Assembly: GCA_013115125.1 (NCBI GenBank)
Contig: JABANN010000172.1
Span: forward strand, 1-57,787
Direction: 5' to 3'
Source: Perkinsus olseni
Taxonomy: Eukaryota; Perkinsozoa; Perkinsida
DNA: 57,787 nt
Part shown: piece by piece, positions 20,896-32,015 of the stretch
Numbering within the stretch: position 1 is the stretch's first letter
Layout of the letters: each line of letters starts with the position of its first letter
Notes under the pieces: model-generated
Seen by the model: the letters and a program-made list of their open reading frames with translations, nothing else
What the model was told of the DNA's origin: nothing
Database searches by the model: none
Translations under genes and position numbers: made by a program

Positions 20896-23800
20896 TCATC
20901 CCTCCCCACTATCATTCTCATCTCCACTAGAATACACGGCCTCTGAGACAGCAGGTACGATGGGAACGAAATCACAACTACAACCATCACCACCTACCAT
21001 CATCATCAGCGGGCAGCAGCAAAGTCGCAGAAGCCTCAGCAGCAGCATCATCATCAGCATTCTCCTGGTCCTCGTGCTCCTCATTCGCCTGCAGAGGATT
21101 AAGCGTCAAGTCCACGAGCCAACCTTGGACACGTAAGAAGCTCGGTTATGAACACCTCATAGGCCCTCATGTGTCCCTGCCCCTCACTACCCTATCCCCC
21201 TCCTCATCCTCCTCCCCTTCCACTCCTCTAGCATTACCAGGGCTCTGTGGGGAGTCCACAGGTACCACATTATGCGTCCGCAATATAAAGGCAGGCAGTA
21301 TCCCCCCTCCACCTCCTGCAACCTTCGGTGATCCGCCACTAGGTGCTACAGCCTGAACACGACCAGCGCTGCCATCATCTACCGCCACCTTGGCTACCCC
21401 ACCTTGGCCGTCGGCGACTGGGCAGAGGCGGCTGAGCTGCTGCTGCTGCTCACCCAGACATTACCATAGTACCTATACCACAACTCTCACTACTCATCCC
21501 TCGCCTCCTCCCTACCCAACGCGATGGACTTTGGCTGCTGGCTCCGTCTGGGACGTCACCGGAGTCGGCCTCGGCGCCGCAGCCTGGTCTTGCGTATGCA
21601 TGCGATCCATTGTGCTCTTCAATCGCTCAATCATCACCATGTACTTCTGCAAGTTGAGAATAATTTCGTGGCGCGCGGTCACTGCCAGGATTACTACTAC
21701 CTTCTTCTGCTTCGGCGTGACCCCCTGCCCATTCATCTGTTCCATTATTGATTTGATATTATTAGTACACTGCTGCAGAAAGCGCTTCCTCTCCGCTTCC
21801 ACATGCCGGGCCTTCTCAACCTGCAAGGGACAAGACCATCACGTCAACTAGGTAATAATAAACAACAGAAGCAATCTACCACTACGACGCCTAGGGAAAG
21901 AGACGATAGAAGGCAAGGTCCAGTAATAGTACTATGATGTCCATCCAACGGTAAGAGGGAAGGATGCCGGGGTTTTGGGCGATCCTCAGGGGCAAGGAAG
22001 GAGCGGTGTTGATATTCATCATTCAGAGGCCGATATGTGTAGAAGATATGAGCTGGCCTTACCTGCGTTGGCTCTCCTGATGGGTTGTAGGTCAAGTTGC
22101 CAAAGCTGCTGGTGGTAGACTCACTCGACCTGACCACAATTCTGTCCACCTCCCCAGCCGCTATTTACTACATCTGCTGTGGCTGGGCACCGTTCCGAGG
22201 GGTCCTGGGGCCCTGACGACAAGACGAGATGGTATCATCAAGGCGGTGTTAGAAGACCTACATGATTCCGACGGGAGTACACTGGGACAATAGGGGGAGG
22301 GGCTGCTCCGGGAGGAGGTGGTGGAGGCGGAGGTGGTGGTGGCGGGGGTACAGCGGCATACTGTACTGGAGACTGTCGAGAGAAATTGACCCCGGACCAA
22401 CCTAAGATACTCAAAGATACTTCCCAAGCCACACTGCTTCCCTTTACCAGTTGGTGATGCACCCGGAGGGCACACCGGAGATGTACCAGCGGACATCGGC
22501 CGGAAGGGAGATGCCACCGAGGGTGGCGGAGCTGCTGCTGCTGCTGCTTGTGTTGAGGCGCGGGGCAGCAGGGTAACTCGCCGACTCCCAGCCGTCGCTG
22601 TTGGGGACCTGCGCACGCAAAGCCTGAGGTCTCGCTATAGGGAGAAGTGTATGACCGACAGGCAGGTCTATAGAGCGTTGCTTCCAACGTAACCGTGCTG
22701 CGGGAAAGGTCTGTGGTTCGAATATTGCGCGAGAGAAAGCCGCTCGGTAGGATTCGAACCCAAGACCTTCGGAAAGCTAGTACGCTATTGTTCCCAACGG
22801 ACACCCAAGGCTGACACACCACCCGCTCCCCGTTTTACATATCCGCCTTTGGAGAGGCATCCGTCCGAACAACCGCTGATCTAGGCGTCGTCGACTGCGG
22901 TGCTCGACCTGACCAAGTGGACTACCACTACATACCAACTTTTCCACAATTCACCTTCGGCCAATATGCCCTTCCGTAGCTCCAACAGATGGTCTACAAA
23001 CCTGAGGATTACGGACTTGACTCGAGTGGCAGCACTAAACTCCTATGACCTTTCCACTGCCTCCTCCCCTCCTATGATAGCGGTAAGATCTCCTAGCTCG
23101 GCAAGCATCGTCTCCTGAAGAGGCCGGCAGGTCCGATGCGACTCAGCAGCGAGGAAAGAACCGATTCACCTTGTTCGCGTACTTGCTAGCATCTTCCAGT
23201 AAAACCTAATAACAATAGCATCTACTACCGCGCGCCATAAAATTAGCCAGTTACCTGCCCAACTTCTGCTATGGTCGAGAGCCTCTCCTCTGAGTTCTCC
23301 TCTTCGGGCTCCGAAAACTCTTCAAAAACGAAGCTCTTAATACTAGTAATGATATCAGGTGGAAGGGACGGCGGTGCCCTGAAGGCAGCGGCACGGTCGA
23401 CGAGGCCAGAGAAAGATCGAAAGCAAATTCATAGCCAACCCACCCCTACTCGTCCACAGCCTCCTCCGCACCCTCCTCTTCCTGGACCTGCTGTGACTGG
23501 TCACATCAATGCCCTGCTGAAGAGTGGCCTTACGTGGTTGTCCTGATGGTCCTGGTGATGGGAGGGGCTGCCCTCAATGGTGACACTCCTCGGGCTGTGG
23601 TTACTGTCACTACCCCAACTATCCGAGCATTCTAGCGATACCAACCCTGCAGCAATACGGTCCAACATAACCCCAACCGATACCCCTACCAGTCTCGGAA
23701 GAGTCCTCTCGTGGTTTGTCCAACTCTGCTATCCGTCGACGCTCACCCCGATAACCATACCCTGGGGGAGTGCCCGCTCCTCCGACTGCTGCAGTGGACG

Positions 23801-24090
23801 ACGATCGGAGCTTCTTATTGCTGCTATGGGAAGGGGATGGCCTATTGTCCACAGACTCGGAGGACCTGATAGGAACACAGGAAAGGACTCTACCTGGAAG
23901 GCACCGGTATGAGGTTCTCCTACCCAGGCCGCTTTCGGCTGCTCCCTGGCGTGGCCACAGCACCAGAGGCAGCTCTGAGACGAACCACCCTATTAGAAGG
24001 GGTAGACTTGCTGCTGCTGCTGCTGCTGCCTCCTTGACGATTGGGCTGTAGAATACACCGGGAGATGCCGTCTACCGTCTCTCGACGCAT
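20896..24090 (-). CDS. Large disordered, Pro-rich and acidic protein of unknown function
   Basis: Not recognised. A start at 24090 (MRRETVDGISRCILQP) leads into a Ser-rich part, then acidic exons (NHQVQEEEGAEEAVDE, FEEFSEPEEENSEERLS). A helical block follows (VILRFVDHLLELRKGILAEG), then Ala/Pro-rich exons with a run of 13 prolines. A long helical/coiled-coil exon comes next (QVEKARHVEAERKRFLQQC through MVMIERLKSTMDRM), and the tail is acidic, ending in EAVYSSGDENDSGEG. More than a dozen exons connect in phase through GT-AG introns of 42-70 nt, except one of 327 nt (22609-22935) that contains two tRNA-like sequences. Junctions between 21100 and 21500 are uncertain. The composition suggests a nuclear scaffold; this is a guess. 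Confidence 0.55.
22686..22800. repeat. Inverted pair of tRNA-like sequences inside a 327-nt intron
   Basis: Two box-B sequences face each other: GGTTCGAATAT on the plus strand at 22715-22725 and GGTTCGAATCC on the minus strand (22750-22760). The minus copy is preceded by an A-box-like TTGGGAACAATAGCGTACTAG and followed by TACCGAGCGGC, like the copies near 18.6 and 24.7 kb. The host intron is about six times longer than its neighbours, consistent with two insertions. Confidence 0.5.
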
Positions 24091-24986
24091 TGGGCATAAG
24101 CCTTCTATTAATACTACCGCCAGGACCCCTTCCTAGTAGTACACTAACCTCCTACTTAACATAACACAATTATCTTTGGATACTTCAATGATGGACGACC
24201 GAACATGCATGAATCGACGCTAGTGGCGAGCCTAGAAACCAGCCCAGATTACTGCCGGATGATGATGATCAGGCTCATGATGTATCGTCCACAACTCGGA
24301 TATGCTGAATACCTGCTACTAGTAAACATGAATACAGGCTAGTGAGCCCGCACAGCTGCGTGATAGAGGAAGGGTCTCCGTGGATGACCACGCCATGGTG
24401 TGCTGCATACCATATTCACTAACATCCTCTAACAGCTTCGACGACGGACATGAGGACAGAAGAAACCTTCTGGACGAAAGTTTCGATTTCCAACTTTAAT
24501 CACGAACTCTGAAAGATGCTCTCCCTGCCCGGACCCTCCTCACGGGTGACGATGAGGCCCCTCGGGCCAAGCCGTGTGTTGATTGCTATAATCAACACAT
24601 AAGGGCATGAGCGGATATGATGTACGAACGCAAGAAGATGACTACCGAACTTCTCACAAACAGCGCAAAATGACACAGAAACCAAATAATGCCGTCGCGA
24701 GGGGTCGGACCCTCGACCTCCGAGTTGAAAGCTTCAACCAAGCCTCAGAACGCTTTAGTAATAGGCGTTGCCAGAGCTGGGACCGAGCAATAATTCCATT
24801 TAAGACTCTCCTGATTGACTCTTCCGTACTGTACGTCAGTACGTCTCCGGCGGTCCGCATGGTACGCAAGGCGCAGCTAAAGTCGACCCGCGCTCGGCAC
24901 AAGAATCGATGCTGTGATTGTGACAAGTTGAGTGAAGTGACGCTGACTCCTTCAGGCTGTGTTTATTATTATTCATTTGTATTATT
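24091..24986. other. Divergent intergenic region
   Basis: Lies between the starts of a minus-strand and a plus-strand gene, so it should hold both promoters. The only structured element I see is the tRNA-like sequence at 24690-24790. Confidence 0.4.
24690..24790 (-). repeat. tRNA-derived SINE-like sequence
   Basis: On the minus strand: TCTGGCAACGCC (A-box-like), AAGCGTTCTGA, a pairing GGTTG/CAACT stem with a 7-nt loop carrying GCT in the anticodon place, then GGAGGTCGAGGGTCCGACC (T-arm) and CGACGGCAT. This looks like a Ser-type tRNA ancestor, but the base before the anticodon is A and not U, and the acceptor strands pair poorly. Its 3' part matches the copy at 18596-18680. Confidence 0.45.
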
Positions 24987-25784
24987 ATGATCCCTCCACG
25001 AGGTTCAACATTCGCCAGCGGCGCCTCTAACGAAGGTTAGTCTCCCTCTCCGTCCGAGTTCCTCCCCATCCCCCTCCTCTCAGTGATGATTGCCTCCTCG
25101 CCCGAGCGGGCAACTCTTGGCGTGTCACCATCCTCAATGCTGACCCCACCAACCCAGCAGGCCAACCCCAAGCGAATACGTCGAGGGACTATGCAGCTTG
25201 ACCACAGTCCTTTACCCGACCGTAGGCCAGTTCCACGCCACAGCAGCAGCACTCTGAGGGTCGGTGTTCAGGTATGTCCGTTTTCAATACCACACGCCCG
25301 GAAACCTTCGAGGACAACCTGACCGAGCTCCAGAAGCGGTTCCCGGAGATCCATCGAGGGGTAATAGGGCGGTCTATTCGACCGGTCACGGGCGGTGTCT
25401 CTGCAGATCGCGTCGTCTATCTTGGAGACCTGCGGCAACAGCGTGGCTGATGCATCCATCTCGCTGCGGCAACTGGCCAACGCTTCCTCTGGACCAGTCC
25501 AGGGTACTCGCGTGGGCAAGCGACGTTTGGACAGTGATGATGACGATGAAGACGATGGTAGTAGTGGATGGTTACAGTACCACTCCTTCCCCCAAACCTA
25601 ACCCTCAGGATGTCTTCCGTCCGACTTGGCCGTTGCCGGCTCCTCTTCTGCCTCTGGTAATGTAAACAGTACTAAGGGCGGGACCAAGCGAGGACACGAC
25701 ACGATGGTATCGGAGCATGCTGACCTCACTGGAGAGCAATGGGCTGAGAGGCTGGTAGTATTGGGAAAGGAGTGGTACTGTTAA
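24987..25784 (+). CDS. CUE-domain protein (ubiquitin-binding), small
   Basis: Five exons (24987-25035, 25084-25271, 25313-25360, 25407-25557, 25609-25784) total 612 nt and give 203 residues. Exons 3-4 join as NLTELQKRFPEIHRG / IASSILETCGNSVADASISL. This is a CUE/UBA-like three-helix fold, with the FP motif after helix 1 and an L-rich third helix. CUE domains bind mono-ubiquitin. The N-terminus is basic and Ser/Pro-rich. The C-terminal half is acidic (DSDDDDEDDG) and ends EQWAERLVVLGKEWYC. No catalytic domain is present. It may continue into the coiled-coil exons at 26 kb, but I could not find a clean junction. Confidence 0.6.
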
Positions 25785-26009
25785 TTACGCTCGACCCTCA
25801 CTTCCAGTAGAGGAGTAGCCCGAGCATCGTAGAGAGGGGACGCCTGTTGACCTCTTCCGTCGTTGCCAACTCCATACGTTCTCTATTGGTGCAAGGATCA
25901 TCAACTTGAAATTTTTATCGATTTGCGTCACCGTGGTTCCATAATGAATGAAATTTAACAACTCACAATTCATAATAGCATTTCTACTGTATCGTCGTCT
26001 ATTGTCAGC

Positions 26010-26516
26010 CTAAGATTCCCTCAGGTCCTCCATTTGCAAGGCTCCCCGTCCCTGGCCATAGCCAAGCAGCGGGCTTGTGAGGTAGTACTCGGGTGGCCCC
26101 CAGCCAATAGGCAGACTGTCGTGTAAGGTATTGCAAGCGTACGAGCGTTGCGTGAGGGAGCGTGCGGCTGCGGACTCAGCGGGAACGAAGCAAGAAATAG
26201 AGGAGTTACAGAAGAAGTTGCATCGCCATAAGACTGCCAACAAAGGTACCTCTACCAGCGGTCCCCGTCCGACGACCACCGCGTCCCCTTCAGTTCTGTA
26301 TCGGGCCCTCCACATACTCAACTCGCGGACTAACCACTGCCAGGAGCAGGTAGGAATCTCTAATGTACTCAGAGTAGGGCTATTGGATCGTGGGCAGGCT
26401 GGTGGTGGTGGACTTGATGAGGGCTCAGCAGCTATGGTGGAGCTCCGCAAGAAGCTTGATGAAGCGGAGGCTGCCTTGCGGAGGGAGAAGCAAACCACTG
26501 ATGTTCTACGGTAGTG
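26010..26516 (+). CDS. Coiled-coil protein fragment, possibly 3' exons of the CUE gene
   Basis: Three exons on the plus strand joined by a 46-nt (26079-26124 region) and a 48-nt GT-AG intron: SLAIAKQRACE, then a strongly heptad-like VLQAYERCVRERAAADSAGT and EIEELQKKLHRHKTANK, then AAMVELRKKLDEAEAALRRE. The stop follows TDVLR. No start codon with good context is seen, so this is probably the 3' part of a longer gene, perhaps the CUE gene just upstream. CUE plus coiled coil is a common adaptor design. Confidence 0.4.
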
Positions 26517-27112
26517 CCATTACGCTTTCGTCACAACTGCCGTTTATACAGTCGTGTAGAGTAACGCAACAAATGTTAGATACCATCTCCAGCAAGCGAC
26601 CAGCCTCAACTGCATGCCCCTGGGGGCTGCTGGCAACGGCTTCGGAGGTGGTGGGGTTTTCTAGTCGCCGGCGGCCCCTCAGACGTCCTCTCCTTTCAAC
26701 GTTTGTTATTACGAAATACATTGTGCCCTACCGACCTGTGCCCTACCGAGCGGAGGGACACAACGCTACCATTGACCATCTCATCATCGTCATCATCATC
26801 GCCGAGTATCTTCTATCACTGTACGATCCTATGCTCGACCTCCTTACTACTCTCGTCCCGAAATGCCTCGGGAAAGTCGTCAATGGTGGTATTACGATTG
26901 GTACTCGATTTAAGGAAGTGTTGAGTTGTGGATAGTTCCCCGAGGACAACCAAAAGGCGGCCAGAGGATCCTCACGGAAAGAGGCGAGAGAACCTATCGT
27001 TAGACCATTTCCCAGTGGATTAGCTATAGCAGGAAAATCGCGGAGGGTGGCCGTTGCGGCTAGGAAGAGGACGGAGAGCGCAACTTAGTTGTGAGTCGTT
27101 GTAGTTGTTGAG

Positions 27113-29258
27113 ATGCCTGCTGAGGAGGGGTACCATGAAGATGGTCGGAGTGCTGCGACGTCAGTGCCGGGCAATGCAGCGGCCATTGACCTCGATCTGG
27201 AGCGAACGTTCTCCCACCTATCATCAGCGGCAGCAGGCCGATGTGAAGCCAAGATACTGTTGAATCGATTTGTGGAGGAGCATCCTTCTGTCGGCTATAC
27301 CCAGGGGATGAACTATGGTAGTATTGGAATGCTCGGGAGTGGTCCAACATCTATTCGATATTCTCGTCGTATCTGGCTTGCAAGTCGCGCGATGACTTTG
27401 AGTGTTTGTGGTGGCGAACTTTGAGGAGGATGAGAAACCTATGGTCTCGAAATCGCGACTGTCTGACGATCGCTTATTCGGATGGAAACCTCCCTCAAAG
27501 ATCGTGCTGTACATGGCATCTTAGCCCGTTCCTTGGCCCAACGGGCCACGCCGGCAGCGGCGGTCTCGCCAATACTACAACTGTGATCATCGTCAGCCTT
27601 ACCAATATTCCTCTCACTTCAGTCGCTACCTGCCTGGTACTGCGGCATACCCGTGAGGGCCACTGTGCACAGGAAGTGGCATATCAACAGTTCGTAGCCA
27701 TCATGGGTCACCTCTCTGGGCTGTGGTAATGATGCTCCCTTCGGTACTAGAAAGGCCATGACGTCGTCGTGTGGCTAGGTCGGACGGCCTGCCCCTCCTG
27801 GAGCCTGCGATTGATTGCTACTCTAAGTGCTGCAAAAAGTACTTACCACGGTGAGCTGCTCCCGAGTCCCTCCCCAACTGATGACCCTCTACAGACTCTA
27901 TGCTCGGCTGGTCTATCTGCACGTGGAGCCGCTGGCTTACCTCCCCACTGGGTAAGGCTCGCTCCACACTACCCCACCAGTACTGTCCTTCAGATGGCTG
28001 TCGTTGTTTTCCAAGTGGCTTCCCATGGACTGCGTCCTACTGGTCCTAGACTTAGTAGCAGGTTAGTCGATCTCGGTGGTCGATGGTTGGAAGGTGTACC
28101 GAGCAGGCCATGGTCTCCACGCCCTCCTGGCCGTCACACTAGCGATCTTCCATCAGTATCAGGATATGATGGTGCAGATGAGAACGATGCATCAAGTACT
28201 CAACTTCATCAATCGAGGTTGGGAGGGTGTCTCAGCATGGCGTCTGTGTAGTCCTCGCTTCAACCTTAGATATGCAGCTTCAGCCCATCGAGGCCGACAA
28301 GCTCATCTCCTCGACCACGATGGTCTGGCTTCCTAGAGTCCAGAGAACAGTGGGCAGCGAAGTTGATGCCGCCGTGAGAGAAGCGTGCGTGCGCTCCGCA
28401 CGGAAGATATCATCATCGCCGCCAGACGACCAGCGTACGGCTACATGCAGACGATATACTCCGCATTCTATGACTATAAGGTACCGTCGAAGACCCCGAG
28501 CTCTCTGCCTCTGTCGGCTCATCGAGGCAGTCGGCCGGCTCCACAGGGCTGCCGGCAGGGGAGGGGGAGGGGGAGGAGCCTTCTCGACCCCCTCCCGCCT
28601 CGACGGGAGCACGGGCAGCAGACGGTGAGGTGAGTAGCTACGGCCACGTCCTAATCCATCAGCAATCCTCAACAAAGCCTGATCTCCGTGTGTTTCGCGA
28701 GATCCGATCCCCCACTGCCAATAGCAAGCCCCACACCCCGGATCTACTGAGCCCGATGGCGAACGGAACAGCCTGTTCTGATCGGTATGCCGGTTACCCC
28801 CGACACACGCCACTTCCCCAACTCTCTCAGGCATCGGACAGTCATCAATAAACAAGACACTGCAGACCATCGCACTACCGATGGAGGCAGCAGCTCTGCT
28901 AAGGTACCGACGGCTGTGGTTTGGGATGGGGATTGGCGTATCCCTCAGGAGATCGAGCGCCTCAAGGTCCAAGTTGCAGACCGAGACGTAGGACTGCTTC
29001 ACGGAGCGATCATAGGGATGCTCACTCCCGACTTTTCCCTTCAGGAGACGATACGGTCCTTGCGGGCAGAGATGAGGATCTTGAAGCAAGAGCGGAGGGA
29101 TGCCATCGAGGTGGATAGCGAGCTTTCTCTGCGTCGATCACTCTGATCCGCCTTAGCAGATGCAAATGAAATGCGTCCGTGCGAAGGACGAGCTCCAACG
29201 TCAGCTGCTCGGGGAGATCGCCGACCTCCGGTACCGCTTGAACGATGAAGACTCATGA
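27113..29258 (+). CDS. TBC-domain Rab GTPase-activating protein with coiled-coil tail
   Basis: Multi-exon gene. The first visible exon has both catalytic fingers of the TBC fold: IDLDLERTF (IxxDxxR arginine finger) and VGYTQGMNY (YxQ glutamine finger). Later exons give VVQHLFDILVVSGLQ, SKIVLYMAS, YLHVEPLAY, WLSLFSKWLPMDCVLLVLDL and GLHALLAVTLAIFHQ, as in the second half of TBC domains. The 3' exons form a coiled coil (WRIPQEIERLKVQVADRD, ETIRSLRAEMRILKQERRDA, KDELQRQLLGEIADLRYRL) through 57- and 49-nt introns; stop at 29256-29258. TBC proteins speed GTP hydrolysis by Rab GTPases in membrane traffic. The N-terminal part of the domain is missing upstream of 27113. At 27317 the frame must move by one base or use a 22-nt intron. 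Exons between 27400 and 27950 are not resolved. Confidence 0.6.
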
Positions 29259-29459
29259 GCCCGCTGGACCAGGAGCTATTGTTAACATCCGCCCGTTCCG
29301 ATTTGTACGATAATTCATCCTTCAGTTTATATGTTTTCGAAGTGAGGATGTTTTCCAACGCGCTAGAGGTGGGCTTAACTGTTGCGCTAGAGGTGTCAGA
29401 ATGGGTGCTTGTCTGTGTTGGATGGGAAAGTGCTTGATCAACCGTTGTCAGCTTTCCCT

Positions 29460-30566
29460 ATGCCCCCTCGTAAGCCAAGACCTCCACCGCCTCCGCACCT
29501 GCTGTCCTGTGCTACACAGCCCCTTAAGTGGTCTGAGCTCCCTCCACTGGCCGAGAGCTCGCCGCTATGTTATCATGCCGTGGATGCATTTGCCGGCGAA
29601 TCCAAAGATTGCCCCTGTCGCATAATGAGAGAGGAAGATGCTCTTGACTTGATCCGTGGTGGAGATGTCTCTTCTGCGGCGATAGGGGTTGTTACGGTCT
29701 GCAGCCAGGAAGAGGTGCCGAACACTAAGGCCCGGTTAGAGTCCCTGGCTCGGGTTTGTGGTGCCGGGCTCACTACGCACGTAGAAGCTCTGATACTCAC
29801 TGATAGGCCCCTACCTCCATCGGCTGAGGCAGTTGAGGTTTGGGAGAGAAGAGTTGGTCCCTTGGGCGTATTGGAGCCCGAAGAAGCTCCACCAGAGCCA
29901 ACGATGCTGATGCTGTGCGGGCTGCCCTGCAGTGGCAAGTCTACCATGTCACAGCGCTATCTGGTTCCAGCGGGTTACGTCAGAGTCTGCCAGGACGTGC
30001 TGAAGTCGAAGGACAAAACGTTGAAGGAGGTGGAGCGGCTCTTGAAGGAGGGCGAGAACATCGTCATCGACCGGACCAATGCCGACAAGGCGCAGAGGGC
30101 GCCGTTTGTCGCCCTGGCCAAACGCTTCGGTGCTAGGGTTTGCGTTTGTGTGCTGGATACGGAAAGGGAGACCTGCCGAACACGGTTGAAGGGTCGTGAG
30201 GTACATGAGGGGAAGCAGTTAACTGCCTCCCAGAAGAACTCCCTCTTGATCGGCTTGGGCATGATGGCGAAGCGATGGGAAGCCCCGGGCCTTGAAGAGG
30301 GAATCGATGACATCCGAGTGGCTAGTACTATTGATGAAGTTGAACTACTCGGGAGCCACTACCAAGGGGCTCTCCGTTGTAAGCACACCGAAGAGAAGAC
30401 TAGTGATGAGCTTGGAAGCCCACAACCGAAGCGTCGGAAAATGTTGCAAAATTATCCGGGCAGGAGTTGCGTAAACATCAATTGGGTTTTGGGGGAATAT
30501 TTCCGGAGTTACACTTGCGCCAGGGAAAGACCCCTAATCTATTGCGAGGTATGCAAGGGGGTCTGA
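29460..30566 (+). CDS. P-loop polynucleotide-kinase-like (AAA_33) protein
   Basis: Single-exon, 368 residues from the ATG at 29460 (MPPRKPRPPPPPHLL). The kinase domain starts near residue 150: Walker A GLPCSGKST, substrate-side RVCQDVLK, and NIVIDRTNADKAQRAPFVAL. The last corresponds to the IDNTNPD motif of PNKP-type 5'-polynucleotide kinases and the IDRTN of aprataxin/PNK-like and HNRNPU-like relatives. The N-terminal ~130 residues are an unrecognised alpha/beta region (AAIGVVTVCSQEEVPNTKAR); there is no HAD phosphatase or FHA domain, so it is not a standard PNKP. The segment after residue ~330 (KRRKMLQN) is basic and could be a nuclear signal or read-through of an unrecognised intron. A DNA/RNA end-repair role is inferred. 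Confidence 0.65.
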   Translation: MPPRKPRPPPPPHLLSCATQPLKWSELPPLAESSPLCYHAVDAFAGESKDCPCRIMREEDALDLIRGGDVSSAAIGVVTVCSQEEVPNTKARLESLARVCGAGLTTHVEALILTDRPLPPSAEAVEVWERRVGPLGVLEPEEAPPEPTMLMLCGLPCSGKSTMSQRYLVPAGYVRVCQDVLKSKDKTLKEVERLLKEGENIVIDRTNADKAQRAPFVALAKRFGARVCVCVLDTERETCRTRLKGREVHEGKQLTASQKNSLLIGLGMMAKRWEAPGLEEGIDDIRVASTIDEVELLGSHYQGALRCKHTEEKTSDELGSPQPKRRKMLQNYPGRSCVNINWVLGEYFRSYTCARERPLIYCEVCKGV

Positions 30567-30699
30567 GGGGCGGTGGAAGTTGAACTTTGTGGCAGTATGG
30601 CGACGCTCCCTAGGACCGTACCAGACTGAGCAACTCTGAGCACATCGGGGGTATCATACACATCCTCCATGAGAGCAAACACCTATCGTACGAAGCGAG

Positions 30700-31865
30700 T
30701 CATGCATCACTCGGGCCTGGGCTGAGTTGGTGGAGATGGAGTGTCAGGCTTGGACGGGGTAAAGTACCTTGCGTAGATATAGAAACCCTTGGATTCACCT
30801 GAAGGAAACACTGATGGTCGAAAGCAGCTTGCGCATCTTTCTCTCTCTTTAAGTGCTTCAGAACTTGCGGGATTTTTGAAGGCCCGAGTATCACAGCAGA
30901 CGGCGGCTCAGCCTCACCAACGCGCTCAAAGTCGAGCCTCCTGTACAGCCTTCGAGCAGCGCCGTTCTCTCTCTCAACTTTCAACCATAGAGCTGCTACA
31001 TGTGGCCAGCTTTCCGTGATCTGAAGCGGTCAATGTATCCATCGCCATGGGGGCGATTGGGGAAGAGGTCCTTACACTTTGAATTCCCTTCCTGAGTAAA
31101 TTGGTACCGAGACCTCCCTCCCGCCAGTCTTCGTCGACACTTATCCACTTTAGGTAGCCCAACTGGCGAGGTCTCTGCTTGACGCTGTAGCAACCCTGTT
31201 GGGCCTCCTTCTTCAAGCATAGACGCACACCTTCCGGCGGGGCCGATCTGATTTGCGTTTCCAGTTCAAAGTTACGCCGGTACCTTGGCACGGAAGTGTT
31301 GCCATCTCACATCTTATCTAACACGAGCTTCTCTTCCTCCTTCAATTCTTCTTTACGCGAAATTTTGCTGAGCATCCTTCCCACAACATGCTGAAGGAGA
31401 GAACACGAAATGAGTCTAAAACCCTGGCTGTTGAAAGGACACCGGCGGAGTAGGTATCATACTTTTGGACCGCCCTTCTCAATGGCTATTGCCACGAAAA
31501 CATGGTTGTATCGACCCTTCAAGCTCGGATGGGTCTCGGCTATTCGCCTCTTCTCGTCTGGCGACGCTTTTCTGTACCGGATTTTGATAGCGGCATCCGA
31601 AAGGTCTCGCCACCGGTGCTTCGCGCTGGACCTGGTTGCGGTTGAGAGGCTCCGGCCCAATCCCTCCCTCCCTAAGGCGATGACGATGATGGTGATGACA
31701 TTGAGAGCTAGCCCCATGGGCAGAAGAGGAACCCTGGTGTTGGACGGTAGAAAGCGCAAATTCACAAATGTTATGCGGAGACGGGACTGTGGGGCACGGA
31801 ATATCACTGAAATCTCTTTTCGAGCGGGCCAGAGGATTTGTCCAAGAGTTCAAGGAACGAGTCAA
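30700..31865 (-). CDS. GNAT-family N-acetyltransferase (single copy)
   Basis: Multi-exon minus-strand gene. The upstream exon ends YNHVFVAIAIEKGGPK, joined through a 72-nt GT-AG intron to HVVGRMLSKISRKEELKEEE. The next exon carries QLGYLKWISVDEDWREGGLG (acetyl-CoA-binding motif A, with R/Q-x-x-G-x-G as EGGLGTNLL). A GT-AG intron beginning gtaagg restores phase to ITESWPHVAALWLKVERENG and AARRLYRRLDFERVG, the motif B helix and final strand of GNAT enzymes. Product substrates in this family range from protein N-termini to small amines. The layout (short FVA strand exon, VVG strand exon, motif A exon, LYxxxxF exon) is the same as in the tandem GNAT genes at 37-43 kb, so they are distant paralogues. 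Confidence 0.6.
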
Positions 31866-32015
31866 GGATAAGGAATCACCGAGCAGTGGAATTCCCTAGC
31901 CTGTTTGCATGGGCAGCTGACCTCAACGACCGGCTCGACTGCTTATGAATGCCCAACCTACACTTGTATAGAACGCAAGGCCTTCAGCGCTTGAAGCATC
32001 AGCCTCTCATGCTGT

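Noticed and set aside
22750-22800. Functional tRNA gene on the minus strand
   Set aside because: Box A and box B spacing is suggestive, but anticodon and acceptor stems do not pair. The same holds for the other box-B copies, so they are listed as tRNA-like repeats.
23035-23049. A 15-nt intron or read-through of an in-frame TAG in the large orphan gene
   Set aside because: A normal 42-nt GT-AG intron covering this stretch joins GGEEA to SVILRFVD in phase, so no special mechanism is needed.
28280-29089. 269-codon minus-strand frame with a proline run
   Set aside because: It lies opposite the TBC gene's later exons, which have good splice sites and a clear coiled coil; the minus frame has no family motif.
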